A program made the position numbers and the translations under genes. Below are positions 16,613 through 23,579 of a stretch of 31,099 nucleotides of DNA, piece by piece. The notes below the pieces were generated by a model. It had not been told where the DNA came from. It searched no databases and worked only from the letters and a program-made list of their open reading frames with translations. This DNA comes from JBGOUJ01 sp041477005 (lineage in GTDB: Bacteria > Acidobacteriota > Terriglobia > Bryobacterales > JACQDG01). The stretch lies in assembly GCA_041477005.1 (NCBI GenBank), contig JBGOUJ010000015.1:1-31099 (forward strand), in the 5' to 3' direction. Position 1 is the stretch's first letter, and the number at the start of each line of letters is the position of its first letter.

Positions 16613-16802
16613 CTTCTACTACATTTTATCTGTCGTTATTCCTTGAATTAGGGAATTAACGATATTAGAATGTACTAGATGTCAGAATCCTCATGCTTGC
16701 CGTCGGTGGTGGTTCTCGGGAAATCAGGAAAAGTGACAAGAAACCGTCTTTTTCCATGGCGAGTTCAGTTGGCTGGATAGCGGAAGGAAAACATCCCGAA
16801 GC
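16613..16802. other. AT-rich gap with no recognisable gene
   Basis: Noticeably richer in A and T than its neighbours, particularly 16620-16690. I see no ORF with family resemblance, no tRNA and no clear terminator. It separates the toxin remnant from the end of the oxidase operon. Confidence 0.6.
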
Positions 16803-17000
16803 TCAGTTGGAGGCGCCCGGGCCGGCGCCGGGAGGGCTGGAGTCGCGGTAGCGGTAGGCAACCACCGAGATGCAGCCGATGATCGAGACTACTGGGAGGA
16901 TCAACAAAAGGATCCCGAGGTTCAGCGCGTGCCTCGCCTGGGCGCCTTGCGACGCGGCTGCCTGGTAGCACATCGCGCACTGCAGTAGGAATGCGGGCAT
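16803..17000 (-). CDS. Small single-helix membrane protein with CxxC motif, end of oxidase operon
   Basis: 65 residues: MPAFLLQCAMCYQAAASQGAQARHALNLG, then one membrane helix (ILLLILPVVSIIGCISVVAYRY), then a short polar tail. The QCAMCYQ segment gives a CxxC pair near residue 8, suitable for metal or redox chemistry, but I know no named family. The start ATG at 17000 is supported by AGGAG about 6 nt upstream (GAGAGGAGATGAG). It lies downstream of coxIV on the same strand, separated by about 190 nt of repeat DNA, so it may be an accessory subunit or copper-assembly factor; that is inference from position. Confidence 0.65.
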   Translation of the reverse strand: MPAFLLQCAMCYQAAASQGAQARHALNLGILLLILPVVSIIGCISVVAYRYRDSSPPGAGPGASN

Positions 17001-17018
17001 CTCATCTCCTCTCAATCC

Positions 17019-17040
17019 GAGCCGCGCCCGTGAGGGAGCG
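17019..17040. repeat. Family A repeat, copy upstream of the CxxC membrane protein
   Basis: GAGCCGCGCCCGTGAGGGAG followed by CG; one substitution from the consensus. A partial inverted copy (ACCGCTCCCA) follows directly. Confidence 0.75.
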
Positions 17041-17076
17041 ACCGCTCCCACAGAAGCCGCGCAAGAGTAGAACCGA

Positions 17077-17170
17077 CCGAAAGATTTCGCGCCAGGGCGC
17101 AAAGAACGCAACGCAAACGGAGAAGTTTTTCTTGGCGTACTTGGCGTCTTTGCGTGAGCTCGGCATTTTT
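17077..17170. repeat. Family B imperfect palindrome, copy 1
   Basis: The left arm TTTCGCGCCAGGGCGCAAAG with AACGCAACGCAAAC is answered by TTCTTGGCGTACTTGGCGTC and TTTGCGTGAGCTCGG, an imperfect reverse complement. A second copy with the same flank (CCGAAAGATTTCGCGCCA) lies at 21563-21657. It fills the gap between coxIV and the small CxxC membrane protein. Confidence 0.8.
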
Positions 17171-17193
17171 CTGGCGTCGCGGCTCGGATGATA

Positions 17194-17505
17194 CTAACTT
17201 GGCCTTAGTTCGAGCAGCCGGAGGCTGTCCGGGAAAGCGAACACCATGAGCAGGATGATGCAGATCACCAGCGGCGGCATCAGCGTCAGCGCCAGGCTGC
17301 GCTGTTCAAAGCGCAGGTGCATGAAGTAGGCGATGATGAGGGCCGCCTTGACGATCGACAGGCTCATCAACAGGACCAGCATCGTCTCGATCGGCAGTTG
17401 GCGGTAGGCCAGAACCACCTCCACCGCCGTCAGGGCCAGCAGCCAGAACCAGACGAACAGATAGAGCCGGGAACCGGTGTGTGCGTGTTCGGCGTTTTCG
17501 CTCAT
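17194..17505 (-). CDS. Cytochrome c oxidase subunit IV
   Basis: 103-residue membrane protein with three helices: LYLFVWFWLLALTAVEVVL, TMLVLLMSLSIVKAALIIAYFMHL and LALTLMPPLVICIILLMVF. VKAALIIAYFMHLRFE is the signature of the bacterial CoxD/CtaF (COX4_pro) family. It stabilises the oxidase core. It is the last canonical gene of the minus-strand oxidase operon, starting 9 nt after coxIII, and has GAGGATAAGG upstream of its ATG. Confidence 0.9.
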   Translation of the reverse strand: MSENAEHAHTGSRLYLFVWFWLLALTAVEVVLAYRQLPIETMLVLLMSLSIVKAALIIAYFMHLRFEQRSLALTLMPPLVICIILLMVFAFPDSLRLLELRPS

Positions 17506-17514
17506 CCTTATCCT

Positions 17515-18126
17515 CTAGATCATTTTATTCGACATCAAATAGACCAGCGGGAAAATGAACATCCACACCAGGTCGACGAAGTGCCAGTAGAGGCCGCTGA
17601 CCTCTACGTCGATATTTTCAAACTTGCCGCGGCCGTAGCCGCCAGCGACTATGCCCAGATAGATCACGCCGCAGGTGACGTGGAGCATGTGCAGGCCGGT
17701 GAGCGTGAAAAACGAAGCGCCGAACAGCGGCACGCCCCAGGGATTGCCGAACGGCGTGACGCCCTCTTCGAACAGGTGCAGCCACTCGCGGGTGTGCAGG
17801 ACCACGAAGGCAATGCCGCCGAGCATCGTGGCCCCGATCCACTTTGCGGCCAGCGAACGCAGCCCGCGGTGCGCGGCCGAAACCGCCATCACCATGGTGA
17901 CGCTCGAGCTGAGCAGCACGAAGGTCATGACCGTAGCGTTGGCCACCGCCGCCCCTTCGAACGGCGTCGGCCAGTTCTTGTTGGCCATGCGCACGTAACT
18001 GTAGACGACCAGCAATGCCGAGAACGTCAGGGCGTCGGAGATGATGAACAGCCACATCCCGAGCTTCTTGGAGTTGACCGCATACGGGGCCGCCCCTCCG
18101 CCCCAACCGGTTGTTACGTCAGCCAT
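17515..18126 (-). CDS. Cytochrome c oxidase subunit III
   Basis: 203 residues, five membrane helices, the short bacterial COX3 form. KLGMWLFIISDALTFSALLVVYSYVRMAN (helix 1 with the conserved W-L-F-I-S-D-ALTF pattern), FTLTGLHMLHVTCGVIYLG and VSGLYWHFVDLVWMFIFPLVYL are diagnostic. Subunit III contacts subunit I and maintains proton uptake in the D pathway. It starts 4 nt after the stop of a second, divergent COX3 gene upstream, so the operon encodes two subunit III proteins. Confidence 0.92.
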   Translation of the reverse strand: MADVTTGWGGGAAPYAVNSKKLGMWLFIISDALTFSALLVVYSYVRMANKNWPTPFEGAAVANATVMTFVLLSSSVTMVMAVSAAHRGLRSLAAKWIGATMLGGIAFVVLHTREWLHLFEEGVTPFGNPWGVPLFGASFFTLTGLHMLHVTCGVIYLGIVAGGYGRGKFENIDVEVSGLYWHFVDLVWMFIFPLVYLMSNKMI

Positions 18127-18130
18127 CCAA

Positions 18131-18787
18131 TTACCTCCCCACCTGCAATAGTAAGAATACGTACAGCCAGAGTCCGTCCATGAAATGCCAGTAGAGCGCC
18201 GTCGTTTCGACGGCCGCCCGCTTGTTGACCCAAACCCTGCGCTGCCACGCGGCCAGGACCACGTAGAACAGCGCCAGGATCCCGCCGAGCAGGTGCAGGC
18301 CGTGCGCGCCGGTCAGCAGGTAGAAAAACGAGCTGCTGGGGTTCGACGCAAGGTAGACGCCGGCGGCGGCGAGCTGGCGCCAGGCTAGGTATTGGCCGGT
18401 CAGAAACACGAGGCCCAGGACCGAGGTCGCCGTCAGCCACGACAAGCAAGACTCCCACTCGCGGCGGGCCTTCTCGATCGTGAAACTGCTCGCGAGGAGC
18501 ACGGCCGTGTTCAGCCACAGGATCGAGGGCAGGCGGATCGGCCGCCAGTCGAACGACATACCCTTGCGCACGACGTAGGCGCTGGTGAAGGCGGCGAACA
18601 CCATGACGATGCCGCCCAGGGCCACCCACATGCCGGTCTTGTAGCGGTGGACAGCCGCGGCGCCGTCGTCGCGGCGGCCGCGCGATCCATCGCCGCCGGA
18701 CCCGCCGCCAAAGCCACCGCCGGTGGGGCCGACGGGCGGCCCGCCAGCGGGCGGCTTTAGTTTCGGAGGTGCGACAACGCTGGCCAT
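18131..18787 (-). CDS. Second cytochrome c oxidase subunit III-like protein with Gly-rich N-terminus
   Basis: 218 residues. The first 45 are a Pro/Gly-rich, probably disordered cytoplasmic leader (PPAGGPPVGPTGGGFGGGSGG). Then follow five helices of the COX3 fold, with FYLLTGAHGLHLLGGILALFY and ETTALYWHFMDGLWLYVFLLL matching COX3 helices. It is not a recent copy of the neighbour: sequence identity is low outside the motif positions. Placed 5 nt after ctaD and 4 nt before the first-type COX3, it is translated as part of the same operon. Whether both sit in one oxidase, or one replaces another small subunit, is not known from sequence. Confidence 0.88.
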   Translation of the reverse strand: MASVVAPPKLKPPAGGPPVGPTGGGFGGGSGGDGSRGRRDDGAAAVHRYKTGMWVALGGIVMVFAAFTSAYVVRKGMSFDWRPIRLPSILWLNTAVLLASSFTIEKARREWESCLSWLTATSVLGLVFLTGQYLAWRQLAAAGVYLASNPSSSFFYLLTGAHGLHLLGGILALFYVVLAAWQRRVWVNKRAAVETTALYWHFMDGLWLYVFLLLQVGR

Positions 18788-18792
18788 GGCGG

Positions 18793-20559
18793 TCAGTGCG
18801 CGGCTTTCACGCCCTCCGGATCGGTTTGCATCAGGTAATCCTTCGGCGCGCCGGGGACGCTGTACTCGTACGGCCCGCGATAGACCACCGGGTAGACGCC
18901 GGCGAAGTTATCGTGCGGCGGCGGCGAAGGAACGGTCCACTCGAGCGTGGTGGCTTCCCAGGGGTTGGCCTCGGCCTTCTTCCCCTTGTACATGCTCCAC
19001 AGGAAGTTGAACAGGAAGATCAGTTGCGCCGCGACGGTGATGAAGGCGGCGATGGTCATGAACATGTGAATCGGTTGCGACTGCGCCAGGTAGGTGACGC
19101 CGGTGGTCTCCGAATACCGCCGCGGGTGGCCGATCAGGCCCAGGTAATGCATGGGGCTGAAGATCGCGTAGACGCCGACGAAGGTAAACCAAAAGTGCAG
19201 TTTGCCGAGCCCCTCATTCATCATCCGGCCGAACATCTTGGGGAACCAATAATAGGTTCCGGCGAAGATCCCGAAGATCGAGGCCACGCCCATGATCATG
19301 TGGAAGTGGGCGACGACAAAATACGTGTCATGAAAGAAGAGATCGATCGGCGGCTGCCCCAGGAAGATGCCGCTCAAACCGCCGGTCACGAACAGGGAAA
19401 CGAAACCGATGGCGTACAGCATCGGGGTGGTGAAGCGGATCTTCCCGCCCCACAGCGTCCCGATCCAGTTGAAGGTCTTGATGGCGCTGGGGACGCCGAT
19501 GGCCATGGTCAGCACCGAGAAGGCCATTGCCGAGTAGGGGCTCATGCCGCTGATGAACATGTGGTGTCCCCAGACGCCGAAGCCCAGAATGCCGATGCCC
19601 ATGATGGCGTAGACCATGGCCCGGTAGCCGAAGATCGGCTTGCGGGCGAAGGTGGAAAGGATCTGGGAGACGGCGCCCATGCCGGGCAGGATGGCGATGT
19701 AGACCTCGGGGTGGCCGAAGAACCAGAACAGGTGCTGCCACAAGAGCGGCGAGCCGCCGCTGTGATTGATGATCTTGTCGCTCACCACCAGGCCGGCGGG
19801 GACGAAGAAGCTGGTGCCGGCGATGCGGTCCATCAGCAGCAGGGCGCCGGCGGCCAGCAGCACGGCGAACGCCAGCAGGGCGAGGATGGCGGTGATGAAC
19901 CAGGCCCAGCAGGTCAGCGGCATCCGCATCAGCGACATGCCCTTGGCGCGGAGATCGAGCGTGGTGGTGATGAAGTTGAGCGCCCCGAGCAGGGAAGCGA
20001 TGGAAAACAGCCCCAGGCTCACGACCCACAGCGTTTGGCCCATGCCCTGGCCGGGTCCGGCCTCCGGCAGCGCGCTCAGCGGCGGATACGCCGTCCAGCC
20101 CGCCAGCGGCGCTCCGCCGGTGACGAAAAACGCGGCGATCAGCACCACGAACCCCAGGAAGGTGATCCAGAACGACATCATGTTCAGGACGGGGAACGCC
20201 ATGTCGGCGGCGCCGATCTGGATGGGCAGCACGTAGTTGCCGAAGCCGCTCTGCGGGGCCGTGGTCAGCACGAAGAACACCATGATCGTGCCGTGCATGG
20301 TCATCAAAGAGAGGTAAAGCTCCGGCGTCATCACGCCGCCCGCGGCGCCGGCCGGGAATAGCTTCTCGAGCCAGCCGATCTGGGACGCTGGAAAGACCAG
20401 GTGCCACCGCATCAGCAGCGACAGCGCCATGCCGACGAACACCGCCACCAGGGCGAGAAAGTAATACTGGATGCCGATCACCTTGTGATCCAGGCTGAAA
20501 ACATACTTGCGGATGAAGCCCGTGGGGGCTGCATGCACGTGTGCGGCATGTTCTGCCAT
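18793..20559 (-). CDS. ctaD: Cytochrome c oxidase subunit I (aa3, A1 type)
   Basis: Catalytic subunit: reduces O2 and pumps protons. 588 residues with twelve core helices plus a C-terminal soluble tail. Ligands: His89 (low-spin heme, MTMHG), His283 and Tyr287 in FGHPEVY (CuB and the cross-linked Tyr), His332-His333 (GHHMF), and His418 and His420 (VAHFH). The XGHPEVY form with Glu285 places it in the A1 heme-copper oxidase family with a D-pathway Glu. The start MAEHAAHVHAAPTGFIRKYVFSLDHK is close to the family start, preceded by AGGAGAC. It lies 106 nt after ctaC, a gap filled by repeat family C. Confidence 0.97.
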   Translation of the reverse strand: MAEHAAHVHAAPTGFIRKYVFSLDHKVIGIQYYFLALVAVFVGMALSLLMRWHLVFPASQIGWLEKLFPAGAAGGVMTPELYLSLMTMHGTIMVFFVLTTAPQSGFGNYVLPIQIGAADMAFPVLNMMSFWITFLGFVVLIAAFFVTGGAPLAGWTAYPPLSALPEAGPGQGMGQTLWVVSLGLFSIASLLGALNFITTTLDLRAKGMSLMRMPLTCWAWFITAILALLAFAVLLAAGALLLMDRIAGTSFFVPAGLVVSDKIINHSGGSPLLWQHLFWFFGHPEVYIAILPGMGAVSQILSTFARKPIFGYRAMVYAIMGIGILGFGVWGHHMFISGMSPYSAMAFSVLTMAIGVPSAIKTFNWIGTLWGGKIRFTTPMLYAIGFVSLFVTGGLSGIFLGQPPIDLFFHDTYFVVAHFHMIMGVASIFGIFAGTYYWFPKMFGRMMNEGLGKLHFWFTFVGVYAIFSPMHYLGLIGHPRRYSETTGVTYLAQSQPIHMFMTIAAFITVAAQLIFLFNFLWSMYKGKKAEANPWEATTLEWTVPSPPPHDNFAGVYPVVYRGPYEYSVPGAPKDYLMQTDPEGVKAAH

Positions 20560-20580
20560 TCGTTAGTCTCCTAAAACCTT

Positions 20581-20661
20581 TTCACCGCGGAGGACGCAGA
20601 GACCGCGGAGGAAAACCGGCCGGCTTTGCTCCGCGATCTCTGCGTTCTCCGCGGTGGAATC
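20581..20661. repeat. Family C palindrome in the ctaC-ctaD gap
   Basis: TTCACCGCGGAGGACGCAGA on the left faces TCTGCGTTCTCCGCGGTGGA on the right, with AAAACCGGCCGGCTTT near the centre. It occupies nearly all the space between two genes of the same operon and would form a strong hairpin in the mRNA. Confidence 0.85.
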
Positions 20662-20665
20662 TTTT

Positions 20666-21457
20666 TCACTGCGACGAATGATCCTTCAGCCACTTTTCGT
20701 AGTCCGCCTGCTCCATCACCTCGAGGAAGCTCCGCATCTTGTAATGCCCCAGACCGCACAGCTCGGCGCAGGGGATCTCGTACTTGCCGACCTTCTCGGC
20801 GGTGAAGTGGATGCGAATCAGCATGCCGGGAACCGTGTCCTGCTTCAGCCGCAGCTCGGGGACGAAGTAGCTGTGGGTGACGTCCTTGGAGCGCAGGATC
20901 AGCTCGATCGAGCGGTTCACCGGGACGGCCATGGTCGGGGCGGTGATGTCATCCTTGCCGGCGGGATCTTTGGAGTCTATGCCCAGAGGATTGCCGGAAG
21001 AGTCGTTGATCTGTTTGATGTCCAAGGCGCCGAACTTGCCGTCCGGGCCCGGATAGCGGAAGTTCCAGGCGAACTGCTGGCCGGTGACCTCGATGGGGAT
21101 CGACCCCTCGGGCGCGCCCTGGAAGTGCACTTTCGCCCACACCCGCTCGCCCATCACCGTGAGGCCGATGAACAGGATGGCCGTGGCCGTGGTCCACAGC
21201 ATCTCCATGGTGTTGTTTCCATGGGAGTAACCGGCCGCCTCGGCGCGCTTGCGGCCGAAACGGAGCACCACGTATCCCAGCGCGGCTTGCGCCAGGATAA
21301 AGATGATGCCGGTCACCCACAGGGTGAACATGAATTGATCATCGACGGTTCGGGCGTGCTCGGAGATCGCGGTGGGAAACCACCAGGTGCGCGTGAAGAA
21401 CGGGATGGCGAGTCCCAGGCTGACCAGCCAGACCACCACTGCCAAAAAGAAGGGCAT
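20666..21457 (-). CDS. ctaC: Cytochrome c oxidase subunit II
   Basis: Carries the CuA centre that accepts electrons from a periplasmic donor. 263 residues: membrane helices at about 3-22 and 45-66, possibly a third at 90-103, then the cupredoxin domain. CuA ligands are His195 (DVTHSYF), Cys230 and Cys234 (CAELC), His238 and Met241 (GHYKM). There is no fused cytochrome c domain, so the oxidase is not of the caa3 type and needs an external donor. The ATG at 21457 is preferred to the upstream ATG at 21517 because GAGGAG lies 9 nt before it and the extension would overlap a consensus promoter. Confidence 0.95.
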   Translation of the reverse strand: MPFFLAVVVWLVSLGLAIPFFTRTWWFPTAISEHARTVDDQFMFTLWVTGIIFILAQAALGYVVLRFGRKRAEAAGYSHGNNTMEMLWTTATAILFIGLTVMGERVWAKVHFQGAPEGSIPIEVTGQQFAWNFRYPGPDGKFGALDIKQINDSSGNPLGIDSKDPAGKDDITAPTMAVPVNRSIELILRSKDVTHSYFVPELRLKQDTVPGMLIRIHFTAEKVGKYEIPCAELCGLGHYKMRSFLEVMEQADYEKWLKDHSSQ

Positions 21458-21488
21458 GCGTTTCCAAGCTCCTCGGGCGGAGTCAATT

Positions 21489-21517
21489 ACTCTAGCAAGT
21501 CGGCGCAGTGTTTTCAA
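21489..21517 (-). promoter_or_regulatory. Promoter of the oxidase operon (ctaC)
   Basis: On the minus strand TTGAAA (21512-21517) and TAGAGT (21489-21494) are separated by exactly 17 nt. The ctaC ATG is 31 nt downstream of the -10, with GAGGAG between them. Confidence 0.7.
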
Positions 21518-21562
21518 GCTCTGAAAGCGCTTCTTTTGAAGCCGTGCACGAAATCGAACCTG

Positions 21563-21657
21563 CCGAAAGATTTCGCGCCAAGGCGCAAAGAACGCAAAGC
21601 AAACAAAGCGGTTTTTCTTGGCGTGCTGGGCGTCTTGGCGCGAGATCGGCGTTTTTC
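21563..21657. repeat. Family B imperfect palindrome, copy 2
   Basis: CCGAAAGATTTCGCGCCAAG and GCGCAAAGAACGCAAAG face TTCTTGGCGTGCTGGGCGTC and TTGGCGCGAGATCGGCG. It aligns over its length with the copy at 17077-17170, and in both places a family A unit lies beside it. Confidence 0.85.
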
Positions 21658-21660
21658 ACG

Positions 21661-21684
21661 CCCCTTACGGTCGCGGCTCGGATC
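21661..21684. repeat. Family A repeat, copy next to family B copy 2
   Basis: CCCCTTACGGTCGCGGCTCG followed by GATC: the reverse orientation of the family A unit. Confidence 0.75.
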
Positions 21685-21733
21685 GCAGGCTTCAGGGCCG
21701 CGGCCGTGAGAAGCTGTAAGAGGATCGACTTCA

Positions 21734-21807
21734 GCCGCGAATGAACGCGAACGCACGCGAATGAGGCCATTGTTTTCATTCGCGTTTGTGCGCGTTCCAT
21801 TGGCGGC
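21734..21807. repeat. Family E palindrome
   Basis: GCCGCGAATGAACGCGAACG and CACGCGAATGA on the left are matched by TCATTCGCGTTTGTGCGCGT and TCCATTGGCGGC on the right, around a short GGCCATTGTTT centre. Confidence 0.8.
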
Positions 21808-21855
21808 CATCCATTCCGTTACGCCTTCTGAACAAGCGGTTCCCGGCGCGTGGCA

Positions 21856-23349
21856 TTACTGCGAGGTCCTGGCCGGCGGCGGCTCGACCTTTTTATGCGG
21901 GAGCTTGTCGGGGCACTCCGACAGGTTCCAGGCCAGGGCCGCTACCGCCTTGGCGCCTTGCACCAGGTCGGCCTTGCGGATCTTGTCGAAAGTGTCGGAT
22001 TGGGAGTGGTGCGTTTTGCGGTACTCGGCCGGATCCTGGATGCCGAACAAGGCGGGCGCGCCGACGTCGCGGAAGGTAACGTGGTCGCTGCCGCTGGTGC
22101 GGCGCATGCTCAGCTCCTCCAGGCCCACCTCGCGAAGCGGCTGGACCAGTTTGTCGAGCGCCTCTCGCAGATCGTAGCGGCCCTCCACGGTGAAGCTTTT
22201 GATGCGCCCGGTACCGGTGTCGTGAATGACGACGCCCTGGATGCGCTCCATTTCATCCTTGTGGGCTTTGGCATACTCCTTGGAGCCGACCAGGCCCTCC
22301 TCCTCGCCGGCGAAGAGCGCGAAGCGGATGGTGCGCCTGGGCTTCAATCCCGAGGCCTGGATGGCGCGGGCCGCCTCGAGCACCACCGCGCTGCCGGTGC
22401 CGTTGTCGGTGGCGCCGGTGCCGAGGTCCCAGCTATCGAGGTGCGCGCCGACGAGCACCATCTCGTCCGCTCTTTCCCGGCCGGGAATCTCGGCCACGGT
22501 GTTGTAGACCTCGTATGGCCCGGGCATGATCTCGTTCTGAATGTTCAGCTCGATCTCGACGGCTTGCTTGCGCTCGAGCAGCCGCCACAGCCGGGCGTAG
22601 TCCTCGTGGATCAGGTAGCCCGTGGGGACGTTGGCGATCTGGAAATTCTCGCCGCCCGCGCTACCCATGTTAAACAGCCCGTGCTCTTTGGATGAATCGC
22701 GCAGTACGGCGACGGCTCCTTCCTTGGCATAGAACTCGTTCATCTGGCGCCGGATACGCGCGCGCTCTTCGGACCGAAGATTCTCATCCTGGCGGCCGCT
22801 CTCGACGGCAAGCGCATCGAAGGCGTTGGTGGGCCGCGGGGCCTCGGGCGCGGCCGCCGGCTGCTCGATCCGCGCCGGCTCGGTGGTGATGACGACCTTG
22901 CCTTGTAACTGGCCCTTGTACTTCTCGAGGTCGGCGGGCCTTTCCGCCTTGATGTACAGCAGCGGTCCCCGCACCGGGCCCTTGGTTGCGGGAGCCCAGC
23001 CGGCCGAAGCGATCGCGAGCGGCGAGGCGACCGGCTCCACGATCCGCGCCGACGCCGTGCCGCGCAGCCACCGGTTGGCGATGGTCCAGGCCTCGAGATG
23101 GCACTTATCGAGGCCGTACTCCTTGAATTTCGCGAGCGTCCACTCGTTGGCCCGCTTCAGCTTGTCGGAGCCGGTGAGCCTTGGCCCGATCATGTCGCAC
23201 AGATACTCCAGGTTGGCCATCTGCTCGCTGTTCTTCTCGACTTCGGCAAACAGCTTCCGGTCCGCCTCCCGATAAGGGTTGGGCGGCCCAGACCCCCGCT
23301 GGGCAATCAATAGGCCCGCGAAACAGAGCCCTGCCAGTAGTTTCTTCAT
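21856..23349 (-). CDS. Secreted M28-family zinc peptidase
   Basis: Putative exported aminopeptidase or carboxypeptidase. 497 residues: signal peptide (MKKLLAGLCFAGLLIAQ), an N-terminal region, a PA-like inserted region (about 125-255), then the M28 catalytic domain. Zinc and catalytic residues are visible: His303 and Asp305 (GAHLDSWD), Asp315 (ATDNGTG), Glu349-Glu351 (AGEEEG), Asp377 (IHDTGTG) and His447/His448 (THHSQSDT). The set is complete, so the enzyme should be active. The start ATG follows GAGGAA (GAGGAATTGAGACATG), which resembles half of the family F repeat. Substrate is unknown; the gene stands alone between two repeat blocks. Confidence 0.93.
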   Translation of the reverse strand: MKKLLAGLCFAGLLIAQRGSGPPNPYREADRKLFAEVEKNSEQMANLEYLCDMIGPRLTGSDKLKRANEWTLAKFKEYGLDKCHLEAWTIANRWLRGTASARIVEPVASPLAIASAGWAPATKGPVRGPLLYIKAERPADLEKYKGQLQGKVVITTEPARIEQPAAAPEAPRPTNAFDALAVESGRQDENLRSEERARIRRQMNEFYAKEGAVAVLRDSSKEHGLFNMGSAGGENFQIANVPTGYLIHEDYARLWRLLERKQAVEIELNIQNEIMPGPYEVYNTVAEIPGRERADEMVLVGAHLDSWDLGTGATDNGTGSAVVLEAARAIQASGLKPRRTIRFALFAGEEEGLVGSKEYAKAHKDEMERIQGVVIHDTGTGRIKSFTVEGRYDLREALDKLVQPLREVGLEELSMRRTSGSDHVTFRDVGAPALFGIQDPAEYRKTHHSQSDTFDKIRKADLVQGAKAVAALAWNLSECPDKLPHKKVEPPPARTSQ

Positions 23350-23375
23350 GTCTCAATTCCTCGATGTGATCTCGG

Positions 23376-23578
23376 TCACCAGCCACCAGCCATCAGCTAT
23401 CAGCCATCAGCAAGCGGTCAGCCCTCAGCGATTAGTTGCCTGCAAGCCGGTCACTGAAAGCTAAGCTCTCAGCCATCAGCCATCAGTTGTCAGCAAGCCG
23501 GTTGCTGAAAGCTGAAAGCTGATAGCTGACGGCTGATAGCTGCCGTTCTGATAGCTGACGGCTGAAGGCTGCCGCTAG
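23376..23578. repeat. Family D block of short AGCCATCAG/GCTGATAGCTG units
   Basis: The left half consists of CAGCCATCAG, CAGCTATCAG and CAGCAAGC units; the right half of their reverse complements (GCTGAAAGCTGATAGCTGAC, GGCTGATAGCTG). Overall it is a long imperfect palindrome of simple units ending 2 nt before the ABC exporter stop. There are no unique spacers, so it is not a CRISPR array. Confidence 0.85.
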
Positions 23579-23579
23579 G

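Larger units (their letters stand above)
21518..21855. other. Repeat-filled gap between oxidase promoter and M28 peptidase
   Basis: About 340 nt without a credible gene. It holds, in order, family B copy 2 (21563-21657), a family A unit in reverse (21661-21684) and the family E palindrome (21734-21807). The short ORFs here are translations of repeats. Confidence 0.75.

Noticed and set aside
16613..16802. Antitoxin gene for the ParE/RelE remnant
   Set aside because: No ORF with antitoxin-like features in any minus-strand frame that I could read; only AT-rich DNA.
17000..17111. Extended N-terminus of the CxxC membrane protein
   Set aside because: The extra 37 residues are translations of repeat families A and B; a good SD precedes the ATG at 17000.
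18769..20361. 530-codon plus-strand ORF
   Set aside because: Shadow of ctaD, which has all heme-copper ligands.
23376..23578. Possible CRISPR array
   Set aside because: Units are 8-12 nt, irregular and contiguous, with no unique spacers, and form a palindrome.
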